NCBI GenBank assembly: GCA_012274445.1
Contig: JAAROD010000069.1
Location: forward strand, 372,001-436,000
From: Sclerotiophoma versabilis
Taxonomy: Eukaryota > Ascomycota > Dothideomycetes > Pleosporales > Didymellaceae
Length of the DNA stretch: 64,000 bases
Reading direction: 5' to 3'
The position numbers and the translations under genes are program-made. Shown in pieces: positions 35,271 through 46,613 of the stretch. Under the pieces are notes generated by a model. That model saw only the letters and a list, made by a program, of their open reading frames with translations. It was not told the DNA's origin and searched no databases. Position 1 is the stretch's first letter. Each line of letters starts with the position of its first letter.

Positions 35271-35411
35271 TCTGAAGCAACGCGAGCTGTTCCCGCCTAA
35301 CTTGTTTTCTGCCACCACATAGCACACTTGCATACGCCCACTTCGGCATTGTTCCTGTGCAATCCAAAGTGCAAATCGAGAGGCCTCGAAGCCCGTTTCT
35401 AGCGTTTGTAA

Positions 35412-35857
35412 TCATTGAATTTGCTGAATGAGCGAAATATTGTCGCCCTTGAGCAGGATCTGGCCGATCTTGCGCCTTTCCTCCGGTGTGCCGTCCTTCT
35501 TCGCAATCGTGACTTCTACGGCGTCGTCGATAACGAGGTTCATGAATTCGTCGAAGCCCTATGCAGCATCAGCATCCAACGCGACATGTGCCATGGGTGG
35601 TTGGGGCATACCCTGAGCTTGCCCTCAATGCGCAGGCCGAGGTTTTCGTACAGCCATACCGAGACTGTGGCACGTGATTGCAGGAGCTTGAAGATGAAGT
35701 TGATAGGAGGAAGGAGGACTGTCGTTGGGTCAGTGTCGCGGCTCTCGAGATAACGCGCTTCGTCGTTTGGTCGTACCTTTTCCTCCACCGCGGCCTAGGA
35801 TACGTTAGCTTTGCTGTAGCGCTCATTTATACTGGCTATCTCACCACCACGATTCAT
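35412..35857 (-). CDS. sme1: small nuclear ribonucleoprotein SmE
   Basis: Complement exons are 35857-35845 (13 nt), 35794-35777 (18 nt), 35718-35612 and 35558-35412, giving 94 residues. After MNRGGRGGGK the protein reads VLLPPINFIFKLLQ, VSVWLYENLGLRIEGKLRG, FDEFMNLVIDDAVEV and ILLKGDNISLIQQ, matching Sm motifs 1 and 2 of SmE. It is a subunit of the heptameric Sm ring on U1, U2, U4 and U5 snRNAs. The two very short 5' exons were accepted because they are in phase, have good splice sites and supply the expected Gly-Arg-rich N-terminus. Confidence 0.94.
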
Positions 35858-36236
35858 ATTGAGAGACTTGGTTGAAGTGCTTGGGCGATCCCAAAGGTGC
35901 GCAGAGTCGAGGTGTAAGGGCGCTGCGGTGGGTCGTCGGAGGTGCAGCTGTGAGTTCCGCGAACAATTTGGGAAGTGACAAGGCTGGCCTTGGCGGGCAG
36001 GCGCGGGCGCGGGATCGCCAGTCCGTCACTTTATGCAACTTCTCATCATACCCGAGCAAAGACACAAACAAACCTCGCACATACCGGCCGCTTGCACCGT
36101 TCTGCCGACTACTATCACCTGGCCCCCCGTATCTCACCGGTTCATGAGGCAACGCAAATAATACCCCGCCGCCGTCTCCCCACCACGCTCCTTACACTTC
36201 CTCTCCCCCACCAGCCCCTCCGGACTATCGCTCGCC
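35858..36236. promoter_or_regulatory. bidirectional promoter sme1 / mtr10
   Basis: This 379-bp region between divergent start codons contains pyrimidine-rich stretches near the mtr10 ATG (36170-36235). No clear TATA element is seen. Confidence 0.5.
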
Positions 36237-39200
36237 ATGGCCACAAACGGCGCTCAGCAGGTGTATGAGCCTGTACTGGCTGCGCATAACCTTATGCAAT
36301 CGGCGTCAAACCGCACACAGAAAGAGCAAGCACACGAGTTCTTGGAAAAGTTTCAGAAGTCGGTACGTTGGGCATAGGCAAGGATGTGGATCTGGGCAGA
36401 CAGGGCTGACGGAATGGGTCGTAGCAAGAGGCATGGACAACAACGTTGGCTATGCTGGAGTCAAGCTCGGTGGATGCTGCAGCGAAGCTCTTCGCTGCCA
36501 CCACCCTGAAGGGCAAGGTACGTTGGGCTCAGCACGTGAAGGTGCTTCCTTCCTGACAGACCCAGATCGTATACGACCTCCACCAGATACCCCGCGAACA
36601 GCTGCCAGAACTCCGAGCTTCTATCATGAAGAACCTGACAGTCTTCCATGCTGGACCTAAGCCTATAAGATTGACGCTGTGCGTTTGTTTGGCGAACCTG
36701 GCGATACAGATGACAGAATGGAAGGATGTCCTCTCAGACATCGTCAGCGCCCTTGGGTCCGACCCAGCAACATTACCTTGCGTCTTGGATTTCCTCCGCG
36801 TCCTCCCAGAAGAAGTCACGCATGGACGAAAGATCGCACTCACTGTACGTCCGGCCGACCCACAACCCACCTCCAGCCTGCGGCACCTTCCCACGGTCCC
36901 GACATGTGATATCAGAATTAAAGTCTAATGCTTGGTGGTCAGGAACACGAATTGACTATGAGGACGGTCGAGTTGATCGAGGACAACGCTGAGCAAGCCC
37001 TGAAGCTCCTCGTTGTATATGCAACATCATCACGTAAGTCGAGTTTTTTCTTGTCTTTGAGTCTACGCTAAGACGTACAGCGGCTGCTGCTCGGAACCCT
37101 CAATTGTTGAATTGCATTACATCATGGATGCGTGAGATACCGCTCGACTCCATCCTGAATTCACCCCTTCTGGCAATCATCATTGATGACTTGAACTCGG
37201 ACGACGATGCATTCGAGGCCGCTGTTGAGTGTCTTAGTGCTCTTATTGCAGAAACAAGAGACGTAGATGAGACCATGCAGTCTATCCTGGTCTTATACCC
37301 TCAAGTTATCGCCCTGCGATCCAAACTTGCGCAGGCCGCACAGGAGGAAGACCAAGAGAAGTTCAAGGGAATCGCCAGGATCTTTGCAGAGGCTGGAGAG
37401 TCATGGGTGCTGTTAATCGCACGACTGCCCAACGACTTCCGGGCCCTAGTCGAAGCTGTACTCGAGACTGCGGCGCTCGACAAGGAGCGCGACGCCATCG
37501 CCCACACCTTCAAGTTCTGGTACGACCTGAAGCAGTATTTGACAATCGACAAGTACACGCCAGCTCGTATGCAGAGCTTGGATATCTACTCGAAGCTTAT
37601 TGACATCATGATTGGCCACTTGGAGTACCCAAGGCCTGAAGGTGGAGACGAGAAAGATCTTTTCGAGGGTGATCGCGAGCAAGAGGAGAAATTCAGGGAG
37701 TTCCGTCACCAGATGGGTGACGTACTCAAGGACTGTTGCGAAGTCATGGGTGTGACGGAATGCCTGCAGAAGCCCTACGACCTCATTCAGCAATGGGTAC
37801 AGACATACGGTTCTCAAGCTGGACCTAATAGTGTGCCGGAGTGGCAGAAGCTTGAAGCACCGTTATTCGCTGTCAGGGCGATGGGTCGCATGGTTCCTCC
37901 GGACGAAGACGTCATGCTGCCGCGCCTTATTCCACTCATCGTCTCGATACCTGACCATAACAAACTTCGCTTCCAGGCTGTCATGGCTCTTGGACGATAC
38001 ACAGAGTGGACTGCTCAGCACCCGGACACCCTGCAGCCTCAACTGGACTACATCATGGCCGCATTCGATCACTCTACGAAGGACGTCATCCGCGCTGCTG
38101 CACTCTCGTTTAAGTTCTTCTGTAATGACTGTGCCAGCTTGCTTGTCAACTTCGTTGTTCCCCTACAACAATTCTACCAGAAACACCTTGATCAACTCCC
38201 AGTGAGCAGTCAGGAGGAAATCACAGAGGGTGTGGCTTCGGTAGTCGCCAAGGTACCTGTCGACCAAGTCTATCCAACACTCAAGCTATACGTCGACCCT
38301 GTCATGCAAAACTTGGCTGCGATCGCAAACCAAGCCAAGGATGAGCCATCGCAAAAGCTTCTCGCGGATAAGATCAACCTCGTCACCATCTTCATCGAGT
38401 TCGTGCAGCCCGAGGTACCAGCCGGGCAGGAGAATCCTGCTGTCAAGTACTGCCAGGAGCTGTTCCCGTTGCTCGGAAATCTCATCACACACTTCAATCG
38501 GAGTGTGCCGATTCTAGAACGAGTTTGCCGTTGTTGGCGATACATGGTGTTGTCGTACCGAACGGCTATGCGCCCACTCCTACCTGAGCTTGCAACAAGA
38601 CTGACACAGGGCTTCGACGCATCAAGGCAAGGCTGCTTCCTTTGGGCCACAGCTGCCATTGTACGCGAATTCTCACAGGGTGTGGATCAAGTGGATACTG
38701 GGCTGGCCAATGACGTGTACCAGTTCTACGAGCAGCAAGCAAGGACCTTCTTGAAGATGCTGAGCGACGTCGTCAGACCAGACGAGCTTCCTGACTGTAC
38801 GTTATTGTGAACTCTACAATCTCATACAGCTGACTAACGGTGTTACAGTGATTGAGGATTACTTCCGGCTCGCTTCTGACATGGCGCTCTACTTCCCATC
38901 CGAATCGATCATGTCACCTCTCATGGAGACCATTCTTCTTGCAGCCTGCAACGCGCTTGCTCTGCTCAAAGAAGAGCCCATAATTGCAACACTGCACTTC
39001 CTCCGTGACCTACTTGGCTATGGTCGCAATGCCTCCCCGTCGTCTAGCTTCGATCACACACGGCACGAAGTTCCCAAGCAGCTACAGGACCGGGTTAAGC
39101 AGCTTGTTCTGACCGCTGGGGAGCTTTTGGTTCAGCGCATTATGACAGGTATGATGTATAGCTTTCCAGAGGGTTGCTTCGCCGACTCCTCCGGTGTGCT

Positions 39201-39459
39201 TCTCGACCTCTTCGAGCTCAACCCTGAGCAGGTCGCCTCATGGGTCGCCAATACTGTCGCTATGTTGCCGCAGGGTAGCATCACACCTCAGGAAAGCGAG
39301 CGCTTCTTGAACAACATTCGTCAACGTATCCAGAGTGGCGACGTCAGGATGATAAGAACCATCCTACAGGACTTTACGACCAGCTACCGCCGCCGCAATG
39401 TTGCGCCGAGAGAGGGTCTGGGCAGACTAGAGGCTTCGCGCTTCAGATTCTCTGGTTAG
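36237..39459 (+). CDS. mtr10: nuclear transport receptor Mtr10 (transportin-3 type importin beta)
   Basis: Exons are 36237-36362, 36425-36517, 36566-36844, 36943-37033, 37081-38796 and 38849-39459. All phases agree and give 971 residues; yeast Mtr10 has 972. The N-terminus has the importin-beta pattern NRTQKEQAHEFLEKFQKS and EAWTTTLAMLESS, then AAKLFAATTLKGKIVYDLHQ, an Exportin-1-like (Xpo1) region, and HEAT-like helical repeats to a C-terminal ASRFRFSG. In yeast, Mtr10 imports the mRNA-binding protein Npl3 and is needed for tRNA retrograde import; the human ortholog imports SR splicing factors. It is a soluble karyopherin cycling through nuclear pores under RanGTP control. Confidence 0.95.
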
Positions 39460-40169
39460 GTGCCAGACTCTCCGGCGCGAGTCTTCTGCGGAAACGCGGG
39501 AAGTGAGAAGGGTGTACATATCGTTGTGTGGTAGTGTGTACATCAATGCGGTAGCTTTCGTTTGGACTGTATCAAAGGCATTGGGGCATTAGCATGATGG
39601 AGCGATGGGACAGGATACCTCTGGGCGATAATATTTCGAAAGATGAACGGGCGGGCATTATACAACATTTCACATCTCTATTTAGACACCGCTTGCTTGT
39701 CAATATTTACAGTGATATATCCAACACCCATCGTCTCTGGTGTACGTGCTGCAAATGGCAGGACAAGCCGGTGGGGCGAAAGCCGAGGGCCGCCACAACT
39801 TTGGCAGATGACGTATGCTCTCACGAACAACCACTCATGGGCAGAAGGCAGCTTTTCACAATGGACCAGTCAAAGATAGTTACTGAAACTATCACGCGGT
39901 GTGGCGCAGTCGTTCACGTACCGTCACTTGGATCTCTTTGCAGTTCAACCTGCACACGTATTCTTCCTTCAACAGCCCCAGGCAGCAACTTTGACCAACT
40001 AACAAAGCGCCACGTGAGCTCAAAGAAAGAGATAGCTTTGGAAAACTGCTTAAGAGCCTCTGAACTACTCCATTCGAGCGTTCGTGCGAGATTCTGTGAA
40101 AGCGCGGTTCAAGATTTCACCTGATAACCTCCATCGATCTTGATCTAGGTGGAAGGGTCGCCGTACGCC
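39460..40169. other. intergenic region mtr10 - zinc-finger gene
   Basis: This 710-bp region contains an open stretch of 176 codons (39594-40124) with no recognisable domain and Cys/Ser-rich random-looking composition; I do not call it a gene. The promoter of the downstream zinc-finger gene must lie here. Confidence 0.5.
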
Positions 40170-42129
40170 ATGGACATCCCCAGAGGCCACGCGATGCTCC
40201 CGCTCAACGAAGGAGACTTTCTCGATTTCATATACAATTACTTCAAGGCTGAATACGCGCCGATACGGTCGTTTTGGTCAACTGCAACAGCCGATCCGCG
40301 GCAACCGCAGCGATGGGTGAACATGGTGCGTTCTCCCACAATACAATAAATAGGCCACTCATTTCTAACCTAGATTACAGGGCCATGAATTACAGCCGTT
40401 AAGTATCCGCCCAGCAAACGCGCAAGCCCAGAAAGATCTCGAATCTCTCGACTACTTCACACGGAAATGGCATCTCGATTCAGGATTCGTGCGTGGTTTG
40501 GTGGTGCGGTTCGCTAAGTACGAACTGCACGAACGTCTTGAGAAGAAGCTCTTCGAGTGTGCACGCCTCGACCTAATGGTGCGCAAGTCTCTCAAGGAAA
40601 AACACCTCATCGATGCGCTGTGGCCGAGTCCTGCACCCCGGAGTGAACCGAAAGAGCTGCTTGCGCAAGGTGTGCAAGTCAGACGGTGGTATGGCGATAT
40701 GTTTGCTAAGTACTTCACGGTGCTGCATTCGGTGGATGAGTTTGAGCTGCGCCCGGAGGTCGATCATAGTATTAAGTCTAGTGGGACGCTGATGTTGATA
40801 CCATTTGTCGACCATCTCGTTATTGGGGCTGTTGATCCGATTACGCCGATTGTCGCGAGAGGGGCCGGATATGCGAGTAACAAGAGCTTGGATAGCAGAA
40901 GGGGAATTAGGAGCGATGGGTATGGAGAGCCTGGGCACTTTGAGATCAGATTCGATGCGCCGAGTCAGGTGGATGAGACGTATACGACGAGTGTCGTTAA
41001 ACAATGTCAGTGCTTGAAGTGTGGCACGAAGAGGGATGTGCAGGTTGTGATCTCCGTGGATCCAAATCCGAATGGTGGAGCTACTGCTGGATCAAAGCAG
41101 TCTATCACAACAAACACGGCTGTTCAGAGGCGACTGAAAGCTGGAGAAAGGCAGGGTCGAAGACCAGAAGAAGCCGCTCCACCGCAACCGCCTAGACCGC
41201 GACCCCAAATGCAAGCTCAATCTGAACCGAGGCCACCCACTCCAGAGGAGAAGAAACAGTGCTCCCGCTGTACGTTCTTAAACCACACCTCCCTTACCGA
41301 GTGCGAAATGTGCGGCGCACATCTTCCAAACACCACCGTCACGAAGCCAACAAGTCCAGTCGCGCCACGGATATCTCACACACACTCTGCTTCCCTTCCA
41401 CCACCGGCCACCGCTCCTGACCGCCTCAAAGCGGAGGAAAGGCCTGGGCCACCGAACAGACACAGTCTCAGCTCGACACTCTTCTCCATATTCCCATTTT
41501 CGCAGCAACACCAGCAAGAACACCACGCCAAACTGCCAGCGACTCAGCAGACTTTTGTAGAACCAGCCATTGTCACGAGTAGTATAGAGCCCGAGAGACC
41601 AAAGCCGCAGCGTATGGCGAAGCCAGATGCAAAGCACGGGGGAAGGACTTCCCATCCATCCGAGCCAAAATCCCAATCGCACTCAGGACCACCAAGCAAT
41701 GAAGCGGCGGAGGCGTCAGGAGCGGAGGCAGCAAGGGTACAAACGTCAGCACCAAACACTACGCCACCGCCACGACCCATCTCTCCTCAGACACGCTTGG
41801 TAGACGAACAGCCCGAGACACCGCTGAGCAGGGCGCCGGAAATGGCCATGATGCCGCTCTCGCCTCCGCCTGCAACAGCGCAGCAGAGCTGGAAAGTACC
41901 CGCTGGCTTGCCAAGTCACCTCATGGACGACTACGTGCCTGCTTCGCCGTCGTTGCCGGTCGAGGATGAAGAAGAGGGTGCTGGGTGGGCTGATCTCAGG
42001 AGAAAGGAGTCGAATATCGCGAGGGAGGAAAGCAGCGATGACGAAGAAGAAGGGAAGGGGAAGTTGGTGGATTTAGATGCCGTGGCAAGGGAGGAGATGG
42101 GTGTTTGGGGCGAGAGGGATGATGAATGA
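40170..42129 (+). CDS. RanBP2-type zinc-finger protein, unknown function
   Basis: Exons are 40170-40325 and 40381-42129 (55-bp intron, phase 0), 634 residues. I cannot name the family. The N-terminal 290 residues look folded: NEGDFLDFIYNYFKAEYAPI, YFTRKWHLDSGFVRGLVVRF, FDAPSQVDETYTTSVVKQ, with a Cys-rich QCQCLKCGTK. At about residues 346-363 is a RanBP2/NZF-type zinc finger, C-x2-C-x10-C-x2-C (CSRCTFLNHTSLTECEMCG), preceded by a Pro-rich linker. The remainder is low complexity (Pro, Ser, Gln) and ends in a strongly acidic tail (DDEEEGKGKL ... GERDDE). NZF fingers bind ubiquitin or RNA; the TF at the start of the finger resembles ubiquitin-binding NZFs, so a ubiquitin-related role is possible (inference). 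A further 5' exon cannot be excluded. Confidence 0.75.
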
Positions 42130-42495
42130 TTGAGTTACTGTACAGTTGAGGCGAGGCGTTGAGGCAACATTCTTCTTCTAGATCTTTGAAATATGATTGT
42201 ATATGTACCACTTTTTTTCTTGCAGCTCTTCTAATTCCACCCCTTTCACTGCAGATTTATTCCGTGAAATTCGCTTCCGTCGACCAACTAGATTGCATCG
42301 TTGACCCTGACGGGCTGCGCAGTAATGTCTCCTCCTCCAAAAACGACCAGGATGCTGCTGTCTCATCATCTAGGAGCCCAAAGACGTCAGGACACGTCAA
42401 GAGACGACCTTACATGAGGTTGGGAAGAACCTTTCAACGCGTTTTGAAAGCGCGATGCCGTTTGGCACAGCGAAATCTTGCCTGTTATATACAGG
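42130..42495. other. intergenic region
   Basis: Between the zinc-finger gene stop and the broken ORF. No gene seen. Confidence 0.5.
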
Positions 42496-43014
42496 CTACC
42501 ACGCCGCACGCGTAGAGACCACCTTCAACTTACCGTCCTGCCTGAAGGTCTTGGTCGGCCACTCTAACTTCGCCAGATTGCCGCCTTCGCCACGAATGCG
42601 CATCTCGAGACACTGTACGGACCATGTCGGGAGGCCGGGGAAACTGACCTTGGGAATCCCGGTCGGCTCGCAGAGGCATTTGAGAGCGAACATGTGCTTC
42701 TCGAATCGTCAAAGGTTCAACTGGAAGCCAAGACGGGGATACTGATTCGGTCGAAGGTGAGAGGTAAGCTGGCTGATCAATCGTAAACGAAGATCATGGA
42801 GGGGGGCCTTCTTGTTATCGTCCTCGTTGTGCTTTCGCATTACGTCGACGAAGTGCTGCATTCGTGCTCGGTGTCGAGTGACGGCGCAGGTAGATAACTT
42901 GTTGATGTTGATGGTCAGCTCAATATGCGTAAGATCGTAGAGGAGATGCAACTGGGTGGATAGATCCAAAGGTCCGAAGATGAGAGGTTGACTGGTTGTG
43001 TGAGCATCAATCAC
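42496..43014 (-). pseudogene. broken ORF, F-box/2EXR-like orphan family (tentative)
   Basis: One minus-strand frame is open from 43014 to 42496 except for a single TGA at 42711-42709. Before the stop it reads LIFGPLDLSTQLHLLYDLTH, IELTININKLS, HRARMQHFVDVMRKH, LHDLRLRLISQLTSHLRP. After it, the frame continues RFEKHMFALKCLCEPTGIP and LPTWSVQCLEMRIRGEGG to a normal stop. The style resembles the C-terminal part of the large, variable fungal families with an N-terminal F-box-like PPELR motif, but that motif is not visible here and there is no ATG. The TGA could derive from CGA by a C-to-T change, typical of repeat-induced mutation. Alternatives are an unrecognised small intron over the stop or a sequencing error. 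Confidence 0.4.
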
Positions 43015-43692
43015 GGGGGGTGCGTTCGTACAAGGCCGTCAACAAGTAGTGAATGCGAGACGTTGTTGACAGAGTAGTGTCGGAATGAAGCTCAGCAGCA
43101 GTGAAACTGCCTTTTTTTTGAAAGTATGTTGTGCCAAGCAAGCCGTTCGTTTGCAGCGAAAGTGAAAGGGAAAGGGGAAAGAAGCACAGACGAGGTACTC
43201 CACATGAGTGAGTACTTTGGGAAGAGGGCCAAGCGGCTCGCAGCATGGAAGCTAGTACGCAGACGATTCTGGGTCTTCGTTGTCCATCCGATCCGATGTT
43301 AATCGACTGACATCATCTAAGATACTCCTTTACCTTGTTTCCATCTAAGCAGCCTGTGCAGACTCCACAATCCAAGAACCAATCATGTAGATATTTATTA
43401 GCTTCGGGAAAAATAGACAGAGCCTCCCTGACTGCTCCCACAATTCAGATCGTTGGGGTGCCTGAGTCCGGTTTTTTCTGCAACTTAAGAAAGGCGAGGC
43501 AGCAAACACGCTGTTGGAAAAAAAAGTGTTGCATGACCAAGCTCATCGCATGCACTAAGCCCGGCATGAAAGCGAAGGCAGTGTTACTGGGTTTTAAAGA
43601 TCAGGAACGTTGTACACTTTGCATTGAAGAAGCAGCCCAATCATAGATTCAAACGGTCTTCCCATCAGCAACAAGACCCACTACGCCTCTTT
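43015..43692. other. intergenic region
   Basis: About 680 bp with oligo-T and purine-rich tracts near 43100-43180 and no supported gene. Confidence 0.5.
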
Positions 43693-44454
43693 TCAGTAAA
43701 CTTGAAAGTGCGCATCAACAGGCTTTTTCCCATTGATGTTAAGCACGTCCTGCGGACAAGCACTCATAACAACCACTACATCTCTTAGCGCCTCGAATAC
43801 CACACAATCTCCAGGCTTCGTCAAGGGCCCTTCAAAGCTGATACTTCTTCTTGTACCCTCGCCTTCCTGGGTGACTGGTATGTTCATGAACAGATTGAAA
43901 GGGTCTGGTACCGTCCCGCCCAATCTGGTCTGCAAGCCCTGCAGGATTTCGCCTTCCTCCGAGTCTCCCAATTCAGCAGCCAACGCAGACAAGGCGTCCC
44001 AGCAGTTGTCTGTACAACTCTCATGGTATGCCGTAACACCTAACTCTGCGTACCGCCACCGATCACAAGCTGCTACTAGCGTATCATGTACGCCCAGACT
44101 AGTATCCTCGACCACCTTGAGCAGAGGTGCGCGTTTCTGACTGACCAGGGTGTCGCCTACGCCTGGTACAAGCTTCAAGAGTTTAGCGCGGCAATGCGAC
44201 ATGGACATGTACTCTGGTGCGGCGGCGGCGCGATTTGCAGCTGCAGAGTATTGAGACGAGGAGGCAGCGAAGGCGGCGGGATAGAGAGCCGCTTCGAGGC
44301 GAGAAGAGGCAGTGCCTATCGAGGTAGACGGCAGTGCGAAAATCCAGGTGTCGACAACCTGGTTGCCGTAGGTGTTGATGATCTTGATCTTTTGATTGGC
44401 GCGTACAATCGTCGCTGCGCCTCGGCGAGCAGGGACTGTTTGTGTAGAGATCAT
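43693..44454 (-). CDS. DUF1989 / urea carboxylase-associated family protein
   Basis: A single exon of 253 residues. The sequence follows the DUF1989 pattern: an N-terminal RANQKIKIINTYGNQVVDTW, the central SHCRAKLLKLVPGVGDTLVS, HDTLVAACDRWRY, then NCWDALSALAAELG, PDPFNLFMNIPV and the conserved C-terminal MSACPQDVLNINGKKPVD. Bacterial relatives accompany urea carboxylase and act in guanidine or urea breakdown; the biochemical role of fungal members is not known to me. It is likely a soluble metal-binding enzyme (conserved His, Cys and Asp positions). It is divergent from glo3 with 515 bp between starts. Confidence 0.9.
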   Translation of the reverse strand: MISTQTVPARRGAATIVRANQKIKIINTYGNQVVDTWIFALPSTSIGTASSRLEAALYPAAFAASSSQYSAAANRAAAAPEYMSMSHCRAKLLKLVPGVGDTLVSQKRAPLLKVVEDTSLGVHDTLVAACDRWRYAELGVTAYHESCTDNCWDALSALAAELGDSEEGEILQGLQTRLGGTVPDPFNLFMNIPVTQEGEGTRRSISFEGPLTKPGDCVVFEALRDVVVVMSACPQDVLNINGKKPVDAHFQVY

Positions 44455-44969
44455 AGTGTGCTGTTATATGCTATGTTCGCTTCGATTAGAGCGAGAGGAT
44501 CCACAAGCTCTGTATCATGGTCGTATTGGGAGGAAAATGCAGATAAATCACAAGTGGAGCAGGCTGCCAGAATAGCTCTCCATCTTATAGTCTTCTCCAG
44601 TCGTCATGCAGCTGAAGGATGGCATGCGATTTGTGAGCAATGAGGGGAAGATGACTATGAGCTGATAAACCGGTTTAACGCAAGTACGCTGGGGGGTAAG
44701 TAGTAAGGAAACGCTACATGCGCAAGCAGTTGGCATGATTCAGCCTTGTATTCAGACAAAAAGAAAATAAGCTCGTCAAACTGGTGATGCCAGTGGGAGG
44801 AGTAAAGGTAAAGGAGCAGCCCTCGAGATGTCGTGGATGCGCTAGCACGTGCGCTCCGCTCCCTCGCAGCTGGAACGGCCAGACAGGCATTCCCGCTCCG
44901 CCAAAATATCCCCACTGCAACTTGGCCTCCTATTCTCCACACCAGTAGCATTCCTACCTGACCGTCAAG
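44455..44969. promoter_or_regulatory. divergent intergenic region DUF1989 / glo3
   Basis: This 515-bp region between start codons presumably holds both promoters. No specific element recognised. Confidence 0.5.
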
Positions 44970-46613
44970 ATGGCGCTCGCTACGAAGACGCAGTCGCAGA
45001 ACATCTTTGCGAAGTTGAAGGCAAAGCCCGCGAACAAAGTACGTTTTGCTGTGCAGGGAGGGGCGGTCAACGATGGCTAACATGGACTGTAGATATGTTT
45101 CGACTGCGGCGCAAAGAACCCAACATGGAGCTCTGTACCTTTCGGTATCTACCTCTGCCTCGACTGCTCTTCGAACCACCGCAACATGGGTGTCCACATC
45201 TCCTTTGTCCGCTCAACAAACCTCGACAGTACGTCAGGACCCAGTCTTGGAAGTGGCATACACAACGCACGATCGCTGACCAGGAACAGTATGGCAATGG
45301 GATCAGCTACGAATTATGAAGGTCGGCGGCAACGAGAGTGCAACCAAGTACTTCCAATCGCACGGCGGCTCAGCTGCACTTGCCAGCAAGGACTCCAAGG
45401 CCAAATACACTAGCAATGCGGCGACAAAGTACAAGGAGGAGCTACAAAGGCGGTGCGCTGCAGACGCTAAGCTGTACGTTTGGTATTGATAAGCGTTGGA
45501 TATGGGCGCTTACATTCCCCAGGTACCCCGAAGAGGTTGTAATCACAGATGTTCCCGATGTTGCTGGCAGCAGCGAAAGCAACACACCCGCTGGCGAAGA
45601 CGACGACTTCTTCTCCTCATGGGACAAGCCCACGATCAAGCGACCCTCGAACCCTCCCTCGCGAACCGGTACACCGCGCGCTCAGTCACCCTTCCTCAAG
45701 CCAGGCGCCTCCGCTGGCAATGGAGCAGACCGCCCCAAGTCGCCTCTCGTTACGGCCGAGAACACCACACCTGCGGTTGTGAAGCCCACAGTACGAAAGA
45801 CCACGGCGGGTGCTGCGCCTAAGAAGAATATCTTGGGCGCGAAGAAAAAGGGTCTGGGAGCTAAGAAGGTGGTCCCTGCTGACGGGGGATTGGACTTTGA
45901 AGAAGCTGAGCGCAAGGCGAGGGAGGAGGCTGAGCGTATTGAGAAACTTGGGTACGACCCAGATGCTGAGGCCGCTGAGACGGCTGCGACAGCGAAGCCG
46001 AAGGCCGCTGAAGCATCGAACATCGCAGCTCCTACGCCGGTCTCGCCAGCTCGTGGAGGATTTGGCTCTACAGCCAAGCCAGACCGCTGGGATGCGGACA
46101 CGGAACGGCTGGGTATGGGCGTCGCACGTCTTGGTTTCGGACAGGTCGGTGCAGCTAAGAAAGCAGCGCCAGCGAAGAAGATGGGCGGCTTCGGCAGTGT
46201 TAGCAAGCCCGTAGAAGACGACAGTGAGAAATACGCGCGCCAGAAGTTCGGCACACAGAAGGGTATCTCCAGCGACGAGTTCTTCGGGCGAAACAACTAC
46301 GACCCTGCGGCCAGTGCTCAGGCTAAGGAGCGACTATCAGGTATGCACCACCTCTATACCTCCAAGCTCTCAAGTAGCTTATTGACAATTTGCAGGCTTT
46401 GAAGGCGCCTCAGCCATCTCGTCGAACGCGTACTTCGGGCGCCCTGAAGACGACATCCCAGAGGATGACTACGGTGACCTCGAGAGTGCGGCCAAGGACT
46501 TTGTCCGTAAGTTTGGCCTTACCGCGGGCGACGACCTGGAGAACCTATCAAACCTGCTCGGTGAAGGCGCTGGAAAACTCCAGGGCGCTATTCGCAACTA
46601 CTTGAACTCGTAG
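44970..46613 (+). CDS. glo3: Arf GTPase-activating protein Glo3 (ArfGAP2/3 type)
   Basis: Exons are 44970-45038, 45093-45228, 45290-45473, 45523-46340 and 46396-46613, phases consistent, 474 residues. The ArfGAP zinc finger is C25-x2-C28-x16-C45-x2-C48 (ICFDCGAKNPTWSSVPFGIY then LCLDCSSNHRNMGVH), with the catalytic arginine finger in NHRNMG. After IWQWDQLRIMKVGGN the chain becomes low-complexity and Lys/Ala-rich, with coiled-coil character around EEAERKAREEAERIEKLGYD. The C-terminal repeats (SDEFFGRNNYDP, NAYFGRPEDD) and LGEGAGKLQGAIRNYL match the Glo3 regulatory motif that senses cargo and SNAREs. Glo3 stimulates GTP hydrolysis on Arf1 during COPI retrograde transport. Confidence 0.95.

Noticed and set aside
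39594..40124. 176-codon plus-strand ORF between mtr10 and the zinc-finger gene
   Set aside because: No domain, signal peptide or family resemblance; it overlaps the expected promoter region of the downstream gene.
43007..43246. 79-codon minus-strand ORF
   Set aside because: Low-complexity Ser/Leu run from a pyrimidine tract; no coding signature.
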